Origin: Nostoc carneum NIES-2107
GTDB lineage: Bacteria > Cyanobacteriota > Cyanobacteriia > Cyanobacteriales > Nostocaceae
Assembly: GCA_002368155.1 (NCBI GenBank)
Contig: AP018180.1
Location: 7,248,561 to 7,312,560, forward strand
Length of the DNA: 64,000 nt
Direction: 5' to 3'
Shown here: positions 37,292 through 48,662 of the stretch, one piece after another
Layout: each line of letters begins with the position of its first letter
Numbering within the stretch: position 1 is the stretch's first letter
Notes under the pieces: generated by a model
What the model saw: only the letters and a program-made list of their open reading frames with translations
The model's database searches: none
Told to the model about the DNA's origin: nothing
Program-made: the position numbers and the translations under genes

Positions 37292-38521
37292 TCATACCCC
37301 CAATAGCTGCGTTTCTTGAGTTTCAATGTATGCATCAATACCTTCCCCACGACGAGGGTATTTAGCACAAAGAAGTTTGTGTTCAGATAAAGCAGCAACT
37401 AGTTCTTCACGCTTCAAATCGTTGACAAAGAAGCACTCACCAATCGGACGAGGCATAGCTGCGCGTTGTTTGCCATCTCGTGTCTGACTAATAGATTGGG
37501 TTGCATACCAGAGTAAATCGCCATCAAGGAGAGGATGATCGAGGGATAGACCGATACGACTCATCAACTCAAGAATGCGATCGCGCTCTGTTGAAGGAAT
37601 ATAGCCACGCCGTGCGGCAATGGTTGCAGACAAGGCCATATCTATATTGACTGCGTGACCATGATATAGCGGTACACGCGGCGCTAATTCTAGGGTAGGA
37701 CTCCAAGTATGACCGTAAGCAATAACGCGATCGAGGTCTATTTCATGCAAGTTTGGAGTCTCTAATTCCAACATAGTTTTGATTGCTTCATAGTTGACTT
37801 TATGGGCAATTTCTTTGATTTTTTCTGTCCCATCCACATGACCAAAGTGAGTGAAAAGCAATTCTTCGCCATATTCGTAGAGCAATTCAAATACTTCTGA
37901 GTTAGCAACTACAGCAATTTTTACTAACTCTGCCATCCCATTACGAACTTGAGCCGTTGGTAGGGTTTTCAAAAATGAGAAATCGAGAATTACTTTCAAA
38001 GGTGCATGATATGCTCCTAAGCGATTTTTTAACTTGCGATGATTCACCGCTACCTTAATCGCTACACCTGCATCAATTAAACCAATCAAAGTGGTAGGAA
38101 TCCGGATATAGTTACTCTTGCGACGGTAAGCCGCACAAGCAAACCCAGTCACATCCGTGATTAAACCGCCACCCACAACTAAGACTGGTTCCTTACGAAC
38201 TAAGCCAAAGTCTGCAAAAGCGTCAACAATTTTTTCAAAACTTGCAAGTGTTTTAGCTGGCTCAGTAATGATGATTGGAAATACTGTTAGCTGAATGTCA
38301 TAGTGTTTAAAATACGACTGGATTTGCTTGCCGTAAAGTTCATAGACATTAGCATCAATTACAGTCAAACAACGGCCAAATTTGGCATAGCTATCGGCAA
38401 TTTCTCGGTTTTCAATATTAAATGCACCATTCACATAGACAAGACTAAAATCTATTTTTTCGTAACCTTCTACGTGAAATGCAGTTTCTGTCGCTTCAAA
38501 TGATGCTTGAACGTTATTCAT
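37292..38521 (-). CDS. mysA: MysA, desmethyl-4-deoxygadusol synthase
   Basis: Sugar-phosphate cyclase of the dehydroquinate-synthase superfamily, 409 residues, the typical MysA length. It converts sedoheptulose 7-phosphate to desmethyl-4-deoxygadusol, the first MAA step. NAD-binding signature [20 protein letters not shown] (about 115-134), [28 protein letters not shown], and zinc-ligand motifs [12 protein letters not shown] (Glu), [12 protein letters not shown] (His) and [13 protein letters not shown] (His) are all present. The ATG at 38521 has AAAGG about 9 nt upstream. It is the first gene of mysABCD, whose promoter should lie in the long upstream gap. MAA operons are commonly induced by UV-B or salt; nothing in the sequence identifies the regulator. 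Confidence 0.93.
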   Translation of the reverse strand: MNNVQASFEATETAFHVEGYEKIDFSLVYVNGAFNIENREIADSYAKFGRCLTVIDANVYELYGKQIQSYFKHYDIQLTVFPIIITEPAKTLASFEKIVDAFADFGLVRKEPVLVVGGGLITDVTGFACAAYRRKSNYIRIPTTLIGLIDAGVAIKVAVNHRKLKNRLGAYHAPLKVILDFSFLKTLPTAQVRNGMAELVKIAVVANSEVFELLYEYGEELLFTHFGHVDGTEKIKEIAHKVNYEAIKTMLELETPNLHEIDLDRVIAYGHTWSPTLELAPRVPLYHGHAVNIDMALSATIAARRGYIPSTERDRILELMSRIGLSLDHPLLDGDLLWYATQSISQTRDGKQRAAMPRPIGECFFVNDLKREELVAALSEHKLLCAKYPRRGEGIDAYIETQETQLLGV

Positions 38522-39574
38522 GTCTGTTGACCTTTATTCAAAGTAAAAAATCGTGAACTTGCAGTAACAATTCTGATTTAGCCTAATGCACGCAGCAGCA
38601 AGTAATGCTCTTTATTTTTGGGAAATTAAAGGCATTACAAAAGAAGCTTTCAATCTAAAAGCTTACTTGCATTACTGTTTGGTATTGTTATTAAACAACA
38701 CCATCCATTTGAGGAAATTCTGTAATACCAATTCCATAAAATTCAACAACGCATCCAAATTTATAAACCCTTTGATGATTTGGATTTACTAATTTTGAAT
38801 TTGAATTTTAAATTGGTATAAGTGGGTTAACCTTTCATTCGGTATAACCTCTAAACAAGTCTAACTAATCCACTGGCAATATCGCTCTATAACGCTTACA
38901 TTCTTGCCTGAGAATGGTTAAGTTTCTTGAGATTAAAATTATCCGAATTCAGATTTATCCCACTATGTTTAACTTTAGCGGCTTGCCAATAGTCCGATTT
39001 CGGAAAACTTCTGTTCTGGAAAAAAATTCGTATCTTTGGTTTCCAAGCTTGAATTTGAGATTGGCACCTAAATTAATTGTAAGCTGGGTGTTTTTTAGCA
39101 TTATTATCAAACCTTTATATTAATTGCTACATTCTCTTTGGCGCAGGATGACTGTGTTTTTTTTATTTTACCTGCATTTAATTAACTCAACTATCTTTTT
39201 CTCTAGCTAACTGCCAATATTTCGATTTGACAAAACTCTTATAGTAATCAGAATTGAGTTATGAAATTACTTGATTACGAAGGGAATAGGGAAGAAGGGA
39301 ATAAACTTGTACCTTGCGTGCAATCAGAAATTTGACTTGTTTGAATTGGCTTTTTAGTTCTAAATTAAGCTCTTAGCTTTAACCAGTAACTTAAAGCAGT
39401 GTTACAAAGCATAACATATACAAATAAGTTGAGGTCAATCTCTCATCCGACATGTACTAAGTCACAAAAAATTCTCACTAATTTATATCTTAAGATAGAT
39501 ATTTTATACAGCCGACTCATATCAGAAACAATACGATTATGTTAAAAATTTTTCGTCATGGTTTTGGGGTTGTG

Positions 39575-39596
39575 GAGACGCGATAAATCGCGTCTC
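39575..39596. repeat. GAGACGCGAT palindrome, further copy
   Basis: A 22-bp palindrome (GAGACGCGATAAATCGCGTCTC minus its centre is self-complementary), one base different from the copies at 12671 and 12709. It can form a 10-bp hairpin. Confidence 0.7.
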
Positions 39597-39608
39597 TACA
39601 GGATTTAA

Positions 39609-39915
39609 ACCTCAATCTGTCTTATCCGAGAGGCGAATTACAAAAAACAATATTTAGAACTACAGCAAGAAATAGAGTGTTTAAAAGTCAGTAAATATTT
39701 AGATAGCTCTAATTGGTCGAAACAACAACCAAGCTATTAGTGAAGCATTTGTGGATTTCATTGATGAAGCTTTGAGAAATTATGCCCAATGGTTTGAGAC
39801 TCTTGACTGCGCTAGTTATAACGATTGGGTCAGTCGCTTCTCCTACGGAGACGCTGCGCGAATGCTCCAATTCAAAATTATGAATTCAAAATTCAAAATT
39901 ATCAACCACGGCTAA
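39609..39915 (+). pseudogene. possible decayed gene with frameshift
   Basis: One frame reads REANYKKQYLELQQEIECL and continues to about 39741. A second frame (39703-39915) reads ISEAFVDFIDEALRNYAQW and runs into dispersed-repeat sequence. The two together look like one helical protein broken by a frameshift and a repeat insertion. No family is recognised, and chance reading is possible. Confidence 0.3.
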
Positions 39916-40016
39916 AGCCGTGGGCTTGTGTCCCACAACTAAAGTTTTTAAGTAGTTTTCCATTTTTGAATTTTGAATTTTGAATTGTTTTGTCAAGCCC
40001 CGTTGTAGTTGGGAAT

Positions 40017-40283
40017 TTATCCGATTGTTAAAGCTGGTTCATCACAGAAATTAAATAAGGCTGACTCAGTTTCTGATTCATCTTCAAAAACAGCAGATAT
40101 GTACCATTCACAAGGCGAATCATTGGTATATTCAGCCCAAGCAATTGTTGCTGTTTCACCCGATGGAATCCCTGAGTCACCTAAGGTGAATGGAAGCCAC
40201 TCTTCATCATCCAGAGATACCCACAACTCTGTAATGGCTAGTTCGCTTTCATTAGTAACGGTAAATGTAAATTGGTCTGACAT
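40017..40283 (-). CDS. small acidic hypothetical protein
   Basis: An 88-residue, strongly acidic protein, predicted mostly beta (FTFTVTNESELAITELWVSL, GIPSGETATIAWAEY, WYISAVFEDESE), like a single small beta-sandwich. Two Cys (in SPCEWY and FNFCDEP) could pair. No signal peptide or recognised function. AAAGGG about 9 nt upstream of ATG 40283 supports the start. It lies on the same strand as the mys operon and the PhyH-type oxygenase, between them, but the wide gaps (1.5 kb and 381 bp) make cotranscription with mys unlikely. Confidence 0.6.
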   Translation of the reverse strand: MSDQFTFTVTNESELAITELWVSLDDEEWLPFTLGDSGIPSGETATIAWAEYTNDSPCEWYISAVFEDESETESALFNFCDEPALTIG

Positions 40284-40525
40284 AAATAGCCCTTTAGCGA
40301 TAAATATAGTGCCAATAGTCAGTCACTAATTATACACATTATTTTTGATAGGCTGGCGATGTTAGCTGCCAAAATTTATGCCCAGAATAGGTTTTACCTT
40401 TTTTTGCTCAAGTTAAATTACTCAAAGTCTATTAAAAAATATTACCAAATTAGTAAGTCAGTGGAAATTAACCCAACTATGTTAAGAAACGTAAATAGGA
40501 AAATCCAAAATTGATTGACTGAATG

Positions 40526-40637
40526 CTATAGCAATCCGCTCTGGGATTTGTGGAATATTACAAGGTTGCTCACTATTAACAGTTGAGTATCAACCACCAA
40601 AAGCAATATTTTTCACAACGAAATAGGATTGCTATAG
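40526..40637. repeat. 112-bp MITE-like element
   Basis: CTATAGCAATCC (40526-40537) and GGATTGCTATAG (40626-40637) are perfect 12-bp inverted ends, with about 88 bp of unique AT-rich sequence between them. It lies 28 bp downstream of the PhyH-type gene. No target duplication is certain. Confidence 0.5.
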
Positions 40638-40664
40638 TACATGAATCCGAGAAATTTCTAACTA

Positions 40665-41465
40665 TTAATGTAGTTGAACTTGAGGAAACATATCGCAATC
40701 TATCGGCTCACCAGTTTTTTTGGTTTTAAGTGAATTAAATTCTGGTAGATCAATTTCCTCAACAGATCTGAAAGGCCACGCCTTTGGACGCGGATAGTAA
40801 GTAACATCATCACCAGTCCAATTCGTCACTACTGCACGTCTTTGTGTAGAAGATATATTGGTTACTGAATGATGAATTGTCAGAAGATGATGAACTAAGC
40901 AATCTCCAGGCTCCATATTCCAAGACAGAAGTTCATGAGGCTCTGGCTCTACAAACCACAACGGATTTGAGTCTTCACGTAACTCTTTGCCCCATTTATG
41001 AGAGCCTTTGATGTACTCTAATCGACCATTTTTTTCATTGACATGATCTAAAGCCAGCCAAATTTTACAGCACTGCCAGCCTTGTATAGGCCAGTATGGT
41101 AGGTCGTTATGCCACCCGACACGACTCGTTGCTTTCGGCTTTTTGACAAAGAAACCGTCAGCTAAAAAGTTAAGTTTTTCTGATTGTAAGAGTTGAGCAG
41201 CAATTGTGGAGAGTGGAGATTCAAAAACCAAAGCACGGAAATCAGGATCAACAAGCCATAAACTACTAGTATGCTCCACACTAGCTTCCGCTCTGGAGAT
41301 ACCTTTTGCCTCTAGAGGCCCATTGATTGATACATTCTTATCAACAGCTGTTCGCATCCGTTCCACCCAATTTTCATCTAAAACATTTCTGAGGCAGATA
41401 ACGCCGTCTCGCTCGAAAGCTCCGATCTGTTGGAAGCTAATTTTTGATGTGTCTATCTTGAGCAT
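40665..41465 (-). CDS. PhyH-type Fe(II)/2OG oxygenase, candidate MysH
   Basis: A 266-residue protein of the phytanoyl-CoA dioxygenase family of Fe(II)/2-oxoglutarate oxygenases. The HxD iron pair is in GWHNDLPYW (H119, D121), the distal His in LTIHHSVTN (H198 or H199), and the 2-oxoglutarate Arg in TQRRAVV (about 209-210). All are present, so it should be active. MysH of Nostoc linckia is an enzyme of this family and size encoded with mysABCD; it converts mycosporine-2-glycine to palythines. Location ~2.1 kb upstream of mysA on the same strand makes MysH the leading hypothesis. Other PhyH roles, such as hydroxylation of small metabolites, cannot be excluded. I chose ATG 41465; an in-frame TTG at 41489 would add eight residues. 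No clear ribosome-binding site is seen. Confidence 0.7.
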   Translation of the reverse strand: MLKIDTSKISFQQIGAFERDGVICLRNVLDENWVERMRTAVDKNVSINGPLEAKGISRAEASVEHTSSLWLVDPDFRALVFESPLSTIAAQLLQSEKLNFLADGFFVKKPKATSRVGWHNDLPYWPIQGWQCCKIWLALDHVNEKNGRLEYIKGSHKWGKELREDSNPLWFVEPEPHELLSWNMEPGDCLVHHLLTIHHSVTNISSTQRRAVVTNWTGDDVTYYPRPKAWPFRSVEEIDLPEFNSLKTKKTGEPIDCDMFPQVQLH

Positions 41466-41489
41466 TTGATGTTTTTTCTGATTGTGCAA

Positions 41490-42033
41490 TTTAACTTTTT
41501 TGACTTACAAAGACTTGGGATTAATAATTGCTGACTTTTATCTCTTTTTAAAAAAACTCATCAAAAATTTCATTAATCCTAAGAAAGATGTATTTACAAG
41601 CTTCTAGAGATACCGAAGACCCTGAAAAAGCTACATAATATAGAGCGTAATGTCATTGATATCGCTGCCGAAGGCGCAGTTGCTGCATCGGCTTGTCGTA
41701 GACATCGCTGTTAAAATATCAGGGTAAGGATGCTGTTGTACAACTACCATTAGATGTAGCGACCAGCAATAAGAAACGCGTTGTATTGATTTACCTGATA
41801 TGATAAATTCGCAGCTAATAGGGGGCTGAGAATTTAATAAGAATCAGAGAACAGCGTGTAGTTTAATTAGTCGAGTCAGATATCAAGCTAATTTTTGCGG
41901 CAAGAACTCTAAGACTACGATAATTACATTCAAAAAGTTAGGTATAAGTTATTTCCATATCCCTAGTAAGTGATGAATAATGGAATCATAATTTTTTCTC
42001 AACTCGCAAAAAATTTATGTACTGCTTTTACAT
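41490..42033. other. 544-bp intergenic region
   Basis: No supported gene. It presumably carries the promoter of the PhyH-type gene close to 41490. A short segment with dispersed-repeat character (CGAAGGCGCAGTTGCTGCATC) is at about 41660-41700. A brief open stretch there has no start or family. Confidence 0.4.
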
Positions 42034-44523
42034 CTACCGTAGCTTTTGAATCTCAGTGTTAGCTGTATTATAGCGATCAAGTTGTTTTTGCTCGAAAGCA
42101 AGTTTTGCAGCCTTTTGTAAATCTTCTATTGCCTGTGGCTTATAGCCTAAATTGGCATAAGCACGCCCTCGACTCATGTAGTAACTAGGAAGATAAGTTT
42201 TAGGGTCGTAGTCGTCTAAAAGCTCAGGAATACGAGATAATTTAGCTTTTTCAACTGCATCTTCAGTGACTTCAATTGCCTTAGTAAAATCTTGAATTGC
42301 ACCGGGAATATTGTTGATATGAACGTAAGTTAGTCCTCTAAAGTGATAAGCTTCTTGCTTGTATCTAGAATAGGAATTATCGTCAATAACTTTTGTAAAA
42401 TCTGCAATCGCTCCTTGAAAGTCTTTGAGTTTGTCTTTTGCAACTCCTCGGAAAATGTAGGGAAGGTCTTTAGTTGGTAAAGGATTTTGACTCAGTAACC
42501 AATTAAAATCAGCGATTGCATCTTGCGGTTTTCCTAAGTCAAGGTAGGCTCTACCCCTTTGAAAATAAGCATTTGCCAGATAATTCGGCTCAAGAATAGA
42601 ACGAACTTGCGGATGGATCTGAATTATCTTCGTAAAATCTGCGATCGCCGCTTGTTTTTGTCCTAAATAATTAAAACGGGTTTCACCACGCTCGGAATAA
42701 GCCTCGACAAAGTTGGGATTAACTTGAATTGCTTGATTATAGACTTCTACTGCTTCTTTGGGTTTATTTAACTGGCGGAGAATTTCACCTTGCTTAATGT
42801 ACGGCTTTTCCAGTTTCGGGTCTTTACTAATGGCTGTTCTATATGCATATAGTGCATCCTGTTTCTTACCTTGTCCAGCCAGAGCCAGTCCTTCATAGTA
42901 GTGAAACAACCCTGTCGATTTGGAATTAGGAAGAATTTCTTGCGCTTTGCGAGCATCCTGAAGCGCGCCTTCATAATCTTTATCTCGCCATCGAGCAAAG
43001 CTCCTTTGTCCGTAAATAATTGCTAACTGTTGATTTGGAGCCAGAACTCGTTTGCATGTCACCTCAAATTCCCTCGTTCCTTGGCGAGCAATTTTGAAAG
43101 TGACGGGTGTATTAGCTTCACCCTGGAGCATTTTCTGTAATTGGATATCTGTTTTATTGACTGTGGGTTGATTGTCTATCGCCAAAATGCGATCGTTTTG
43201 CCTGATTCCTGCTTGAGCCGCAGGTAATTTATAAGGAACATCGGTAATAATTGGTAGTTTGGTATTGGGGTCAATACTAAATTGAATACCTACTTGCGGT
43301 GTCAGAGGTTTGAGGTAACGTAGCGCTTGCGTATAGTCAGCGATCGCTTTTTTGGTTGAATCTACATCGAAAGATTTACTCTGACTATACCCTCGCCAAA
43401 AGTAGGCTTCACCATTTTGGGGTTGAATTCGCAGCAGTTGGTTCAAATCTGCGCTAGCGGCTTGATAGTCTTCTCGGTTAATTTTGGCTCTAGCTTGTTC
43501 TAGAAGCACTGAAGCTTGAGCATTTTGCTGATGATTCTGCCAAAATGCAATTCCCAACCCGCTTAGCAGAACAACAGTCACTCCGCCAGCAACCATTAAC
43601 CAAACTCGCTGAGGTAACTGACGCAAGCGGTGAGTCACATTCACCGACTGTTTAGCAGGCAAAGATGAAGGTTGACGGGTTGCTATTTTCACAGTATCTC
43701 GCAAAACTGTCAGTGCGTCTGCCGCAGTTTGATAACGCTGGCGGTAATCTACACGCACCATGCGATCAACAATAGCAGCAAACTCAGAACTCACCTGAGC
43801 GCGATCGCGCCACATCATCTCACCAGCACTAAGATTATCGGGATCTTTCAACCTTAAGAGGTCACTTATTCCTAAACCTGTCAGAGCTTGAATCCCCATG
43901 ATCCCAACAGCGTAAATATCGCTACTATATTGAGGATAACCATTCAATTGTTCCAGTGGCATATACCCTCTAGTGCCAATTACCACTGTTGAAATCACCT
44001 GTCCTTGAGAATTGACGGTTTGTGTAGCCAGTTCTTTTACGGCTCCAAAATCAATTAAGTAGAGCTTGCGATCGGACTGGCGACGGATTAAATTAGCAGG
44101 CTTAATATCTCGGTGAATCACTCCTTGTCCGTGAACAAAAGTTAAAATCTCCAAGACTGCAATTAAGAGTTGGCGGACTTTTTCTTCAGTCCAAGGATGT
44201 CCAACTTGAATTTCCGCTGCCAAAGTAGAACCAGGAATGAATTCTTGAACTAAATAAAACTCTTGTTGTTGTTCAAAATATGCAAATAATCTAGGAATTT
44301 GTGCATAGTGACCCAACTTTTCTAATGTTTCTGCTTCTTTAGCAAACAGGTCACGGGCAATTTTTATTGTATTCGGGTCTTGATTTGGGGGACGAAGCTG
44401 TTTAACAACACAAATCGGATTACCAGGACGCTTCGTATCTTCTGCTAGATAGGTATGTCCAAACCCTCCCGCGGACAGAGAGCTAATAATTTTATAACGC
44501 CTGTCTAAAAGTAGACCAATCAC
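42034..44523 (-). CDS. Ser/Thr protein kinase with PDZ and TPR domains
   Basis: An 829-residue Hanks-type kinase. The kinase domain (about 8-275) is complete: Gly-rich loop SAGGFGHTY, catalytic K41 in VVKQL, HRDIKPANLIR (137-147), DFG (158-160), and GTRGYMPLEQL in the activation segment. A single membrane helix at about 307-328 (VWLMVAGGVTVVLLSGLGIAFW) follows. The periplasmic part has TPRs around 338-390, a PDZ domain (about 400-490, AAQAGIRQNDRILAIDNQ), and a further 6-8 TPRs to the end. It would sense or dock proteins outside the membrane and phosphorylate cytoplasmic targets. The start is GTG 44523. It is divergent from the 19-residue-repeat protein gene, which starts 289 bp away. Confidence 0.88.
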   Translation of the reverse strand: MIGLLLDRRYKIISSLSAGGFGHTYLAEDTKRPGNPICVVKQLRPPNQDPNTIKIARDLFAKEAETLEKLGHYAQIPRLFAYFEQQQEFYLVQEFIPGSTLAAEIQVGHPWTEEKVRQLLIAVLEILTFVHGQGVIHRDIKPANLIRRQSDRKLYLIDFGAVKELATQTVNSQGQVISTVVIGTRGYMPLEQLNGYPQYSSDIYAVGIMGIQALTGLGISDLLRLKDPDNLSAGEMMWRDRAQVSSEFAAIVDRMVRVDYRQRYQTAADALTVLRDTVKIATRQPSSLPAKQSVNVTHRLRQLPQRVWLMVAGGVTVVLLSGLGIAFWQNHQQNAQASVLLEQARAKINREDYQAASADLNQLLRIQPQNGEAYFWRGYSQSKSFDVDSTKKAIADYTQALRYLKPLTPQVGIQFSIDPNTKLPIITDVPYKLPAAQAGIRQNDRILAIDNQPTVNKTDIQLQKMLQGEANTPVTFKIARQGTREFEVTCKRVLAPNQQLAIIYGQRSFARWRDKDYEGALQDARKAQEILPNSKSTGLFHYYEGLALAGQGKKQDALYAYRTAISKDPKLEKPYIKQGEILRQLNKPKEAVEVYNQAIQVNPNFVEAYSERGETRFNYLGQKQAAIADFTKIIQIHPQVRSILEPNYLANAYFQRGRAYLDLGKPQDAIADFNWLLSQNPLPTKDLPYIFRGVAKDKLKDFQGAIADFTKVIDDNSYSRYKQEAYHFRGLTYVHINNIPGAIQDFTKAIEVTEDAVEKAKLSRIPELLDDYDPKTYLPSYYMSRGRAYANLGYKPQAIEDLQKAAKLAFEQKQLDRYNTANTEIQKLR

Positions 44524-44812
44524 AATTTCTGGATTTGATAAATTATCGAAATTACAGACTGTATAATTTCAATTTTTTTCAATAATATTGCTAATATAAC
44601 GCATCACTCGTAAATTACCTCTAAATTCTGACTTCTGGGTGCTGAATTATTACTATAGATACACTTTTGGCAAAATATTTAATCAATCTCAAGTTAGAAA
44701 TATATTATCTTTTATGGTAGAAGATTTTAAAATTTTAATTCAATAAAGTAATTAATCATCTCATTAAAGTTTTTTGATAAACATAGATTTCGATTAGAAG
44801 ATACTAAAATTT

Positions 44813-45220
44813 ATGCCTTCAGAATCATCATCTAGCGACTTGACACAAACGCCTAAAACAATTGATATAGATAGGCAGCGCCCAGTTGATACCAGTAATA
44901 TTGAAATTAAGGAAACGCTGAATATAGATGGGCAGCGTCCAATTGCCAAGGCTGAAAATTATTCAGAAAAAACAATTGATATAGATGGGCAACGCCCGAT
45001 TGCTAAGAGTGATTTTCAAGAGCATGAGATGTTAACAGTAGATGGCAAACGTCCAATTGATCCTAATGATTTAGAGGTGGAAGAAATTCTCGATATAGAC
45101 GGTCAACGTCCGATTGCTAAGAATAATTTTCAAGTTCAAGATACTCTAGAGATAGATGGTAGCCGTCCAATTTCAGAGAACGCTGTTGAAACACAAATGC
45201 CCACTGACTATATGGATTAA
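44813..45220 (+). CDS. small protein of six exact 19-residue repeats (VDGxRPI motif)
   Basis: A 135-residue acidic protein: a 15-residue Ser-rich lead, six units of exactly 19 residues (residues 16-129), and a PTDYMD tail. Each unit fits T-[IL]-x-[IV]-D-G-x-R-P-[IV], then a variable polar half, e.g. TLNIDGQRPIAK and ILDIDGQRPIAK. No signal peptide, Cys, or membrane segment. I recognise no family. The regular unit could be a short beta-repeat, a multivalent binding or substrate peptide, or a multi-core precursor peptide, but no modifying enzyme is adjacent. It is divergent from a PDZ/TPR kinase gene, which could be a functional partner. No pronounced ribosome-binding site precedes ATG 44813. 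Confidence 0.72.
   Translation: MPSESSSSDLTQTPKTIDIDRQRPVDTSNIEIKETLNIDGQRPIAKAENYSEKTIDIDGQRPIAKSDFQEHEMLTVDGKRPIDPNDLEVEEILDIDGQRPIAKNNFQVQDTLEIDGSRPISENAVETQMPTDYMD
44858..45199 (+). repeat. six tandem 57-bp coding units
   Basis: Six in-frame 57-bp units (342 bp) encode the 19-residue repeats. Nucleotide identity is highest over the GATATAGATGGGCAGCG part and falls in the second half of each unit. There are no indels between units. Confidence 0.8.
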
Positions 45221-45270
45221 TATCATCAAATTTAACGAGTTTTTCTTAGCAATCGCTACATTATTCAGAA

Positions 45271-45384
45271 TTAAAAAGCCAGATTACGACCTGCAACTTC
45301 ACGGATGTCGATGAAGCCCACGATCAGGTGACCGTCAATCACGGGTGGAGCAGTCCAGAGGTGACCAGTACAGTGGGTACGTTT
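45271..45384 (-). pseudogene. possible PQQ-propeller-like gene remnant
   Basis: The minus strand reads TGHLWTAPPVIDGHLIVGF, then FIDIREVAGRN and a stop. The W-x-x-P-P-V-x-D-G-x-L-x-V-G pattern resembles one blade of a BamB/PQQ-type propeller. Only about 35 residues remain, with no start. Weak call. Confidence 0.25.
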
Positions 45385-45412
45385 CGCACATCTCAATACT
45401 TAAGCAAAGAGT

Positions 45413-45789
45413 TTGAGCGGGCAAGCCGGGCTGGAAAGACGGTTGTCATTTGCAATACACAAACTGACCCACGCACGGATGCCGCAAGGTCTGCGGCACT
45501 TAGTTGAACTGCATGGTGTCACAGTTAGTGCTGCAAGTCCAGGGGTTGGGCAGGGCGCAACCTTTACGGTTCGGGTGCCACTGATGTCCACATCAAAACA
45601 AGCAACCCAGGACGAGCGATCGCCTGAGCACTCTCTCGATTTAAACTTCGGGCGATCGCCTTAACCGCTTATGCGGGGGACACCAATCAACAGCAGGTGC
45701 TTGCCGCAGGCTTCCAAAAGCACATCTCGAAGCCTATCGAACCAGAGCTACTGGTTGAGACGATTGCTCACTTGGTTCATCCTCATTAG
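45413..45789 (+). pseudogene. remnant of a hybrid histidine kinase/response regulator
   Basis: Two fragments in different frames. 45487-45590 encodes the end of an HATPase domain (HLVELHGVTVSAASPGVGQG followed by ATFTVRVPL). 45652-45789 encodes the end of a receiver domain (ALTAYAGDTNQQQVLAAGF, KHISKPIEPELLVETIA, stop TAG 45787-45789), with the conserved Lys of the KP motif. The PAS/DHp part, the ATP lid and the first half of the receiver with its phospho-Asp are gone, and a frameshift separates the two pieces. This is a clear pseudogene of a common cyanobacterial sensor type. Confidence 0.78.
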
Positions 45790-46026
45790 CTCTCACTAGC
45801 CTGAACCAGTAGTAACGTGATGGCTACTACACTTGATGAACAGCGATCGCAATGTGAAAACTCAAGCCAATAAAAACACTTTAAACCACTACTATTGTTC
45901 TTTCTGCTGCTTGCCGAACTTACCTGTAGTCACCCGATATTTCAGGAATCGCTAGAATTCTTGCAAAAGCCTTTTGTGAAATGAAAGTTGATCGGTTGTG
46001 ATGCAGTCAAAATTACCAAAGTATGA

Positions 46027-48660
<2,634 letters not shown>

Positions 48661-48662
48661 AG

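Larger units (their letters stand above)
38522..40016. other. 1.5-kb non-coding region upstream of mysA
   Basis: No intact gene was supported. Contents: the presumed mys promoter next to 38521; a MITE-like pair of inverted ends at about 38727-38820 (TACCAATT against AATTGGTA); a 22-bp palindrome at 39575-39596; a decayed coding stretch at about 39609-39915; and dispersed repeats (GAATTCAAAATT types) near 39880-39985. The remainder is AT-rich without recognisable structure. Confidence 0.5.

Noticed and set aside
38586-39123. Short plus-strand open frames upstream of mysA (about 66-69 residues)
   Set aside because: AT-rich, no ribosome-binding sites, no domain or signal peptide; most likely chance frames in promoter DNA.
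44858-45199. Regular 57-bp repeats considered as a CRISPR array
   Set aside because: The units are in frame, the whole unit repeats with gradual drift, and there are no unique spacers or cas genes.
44813-45220. Repeat protein called as a RiPP multi-core precursor
   Set aside because: No ATP-grasp, radical SAM, protease or exporter gene is next to it; the ATP-grasp genes at 33.9-36.4 kb belong to MAA synthesis. Kept only as one hypothesis.
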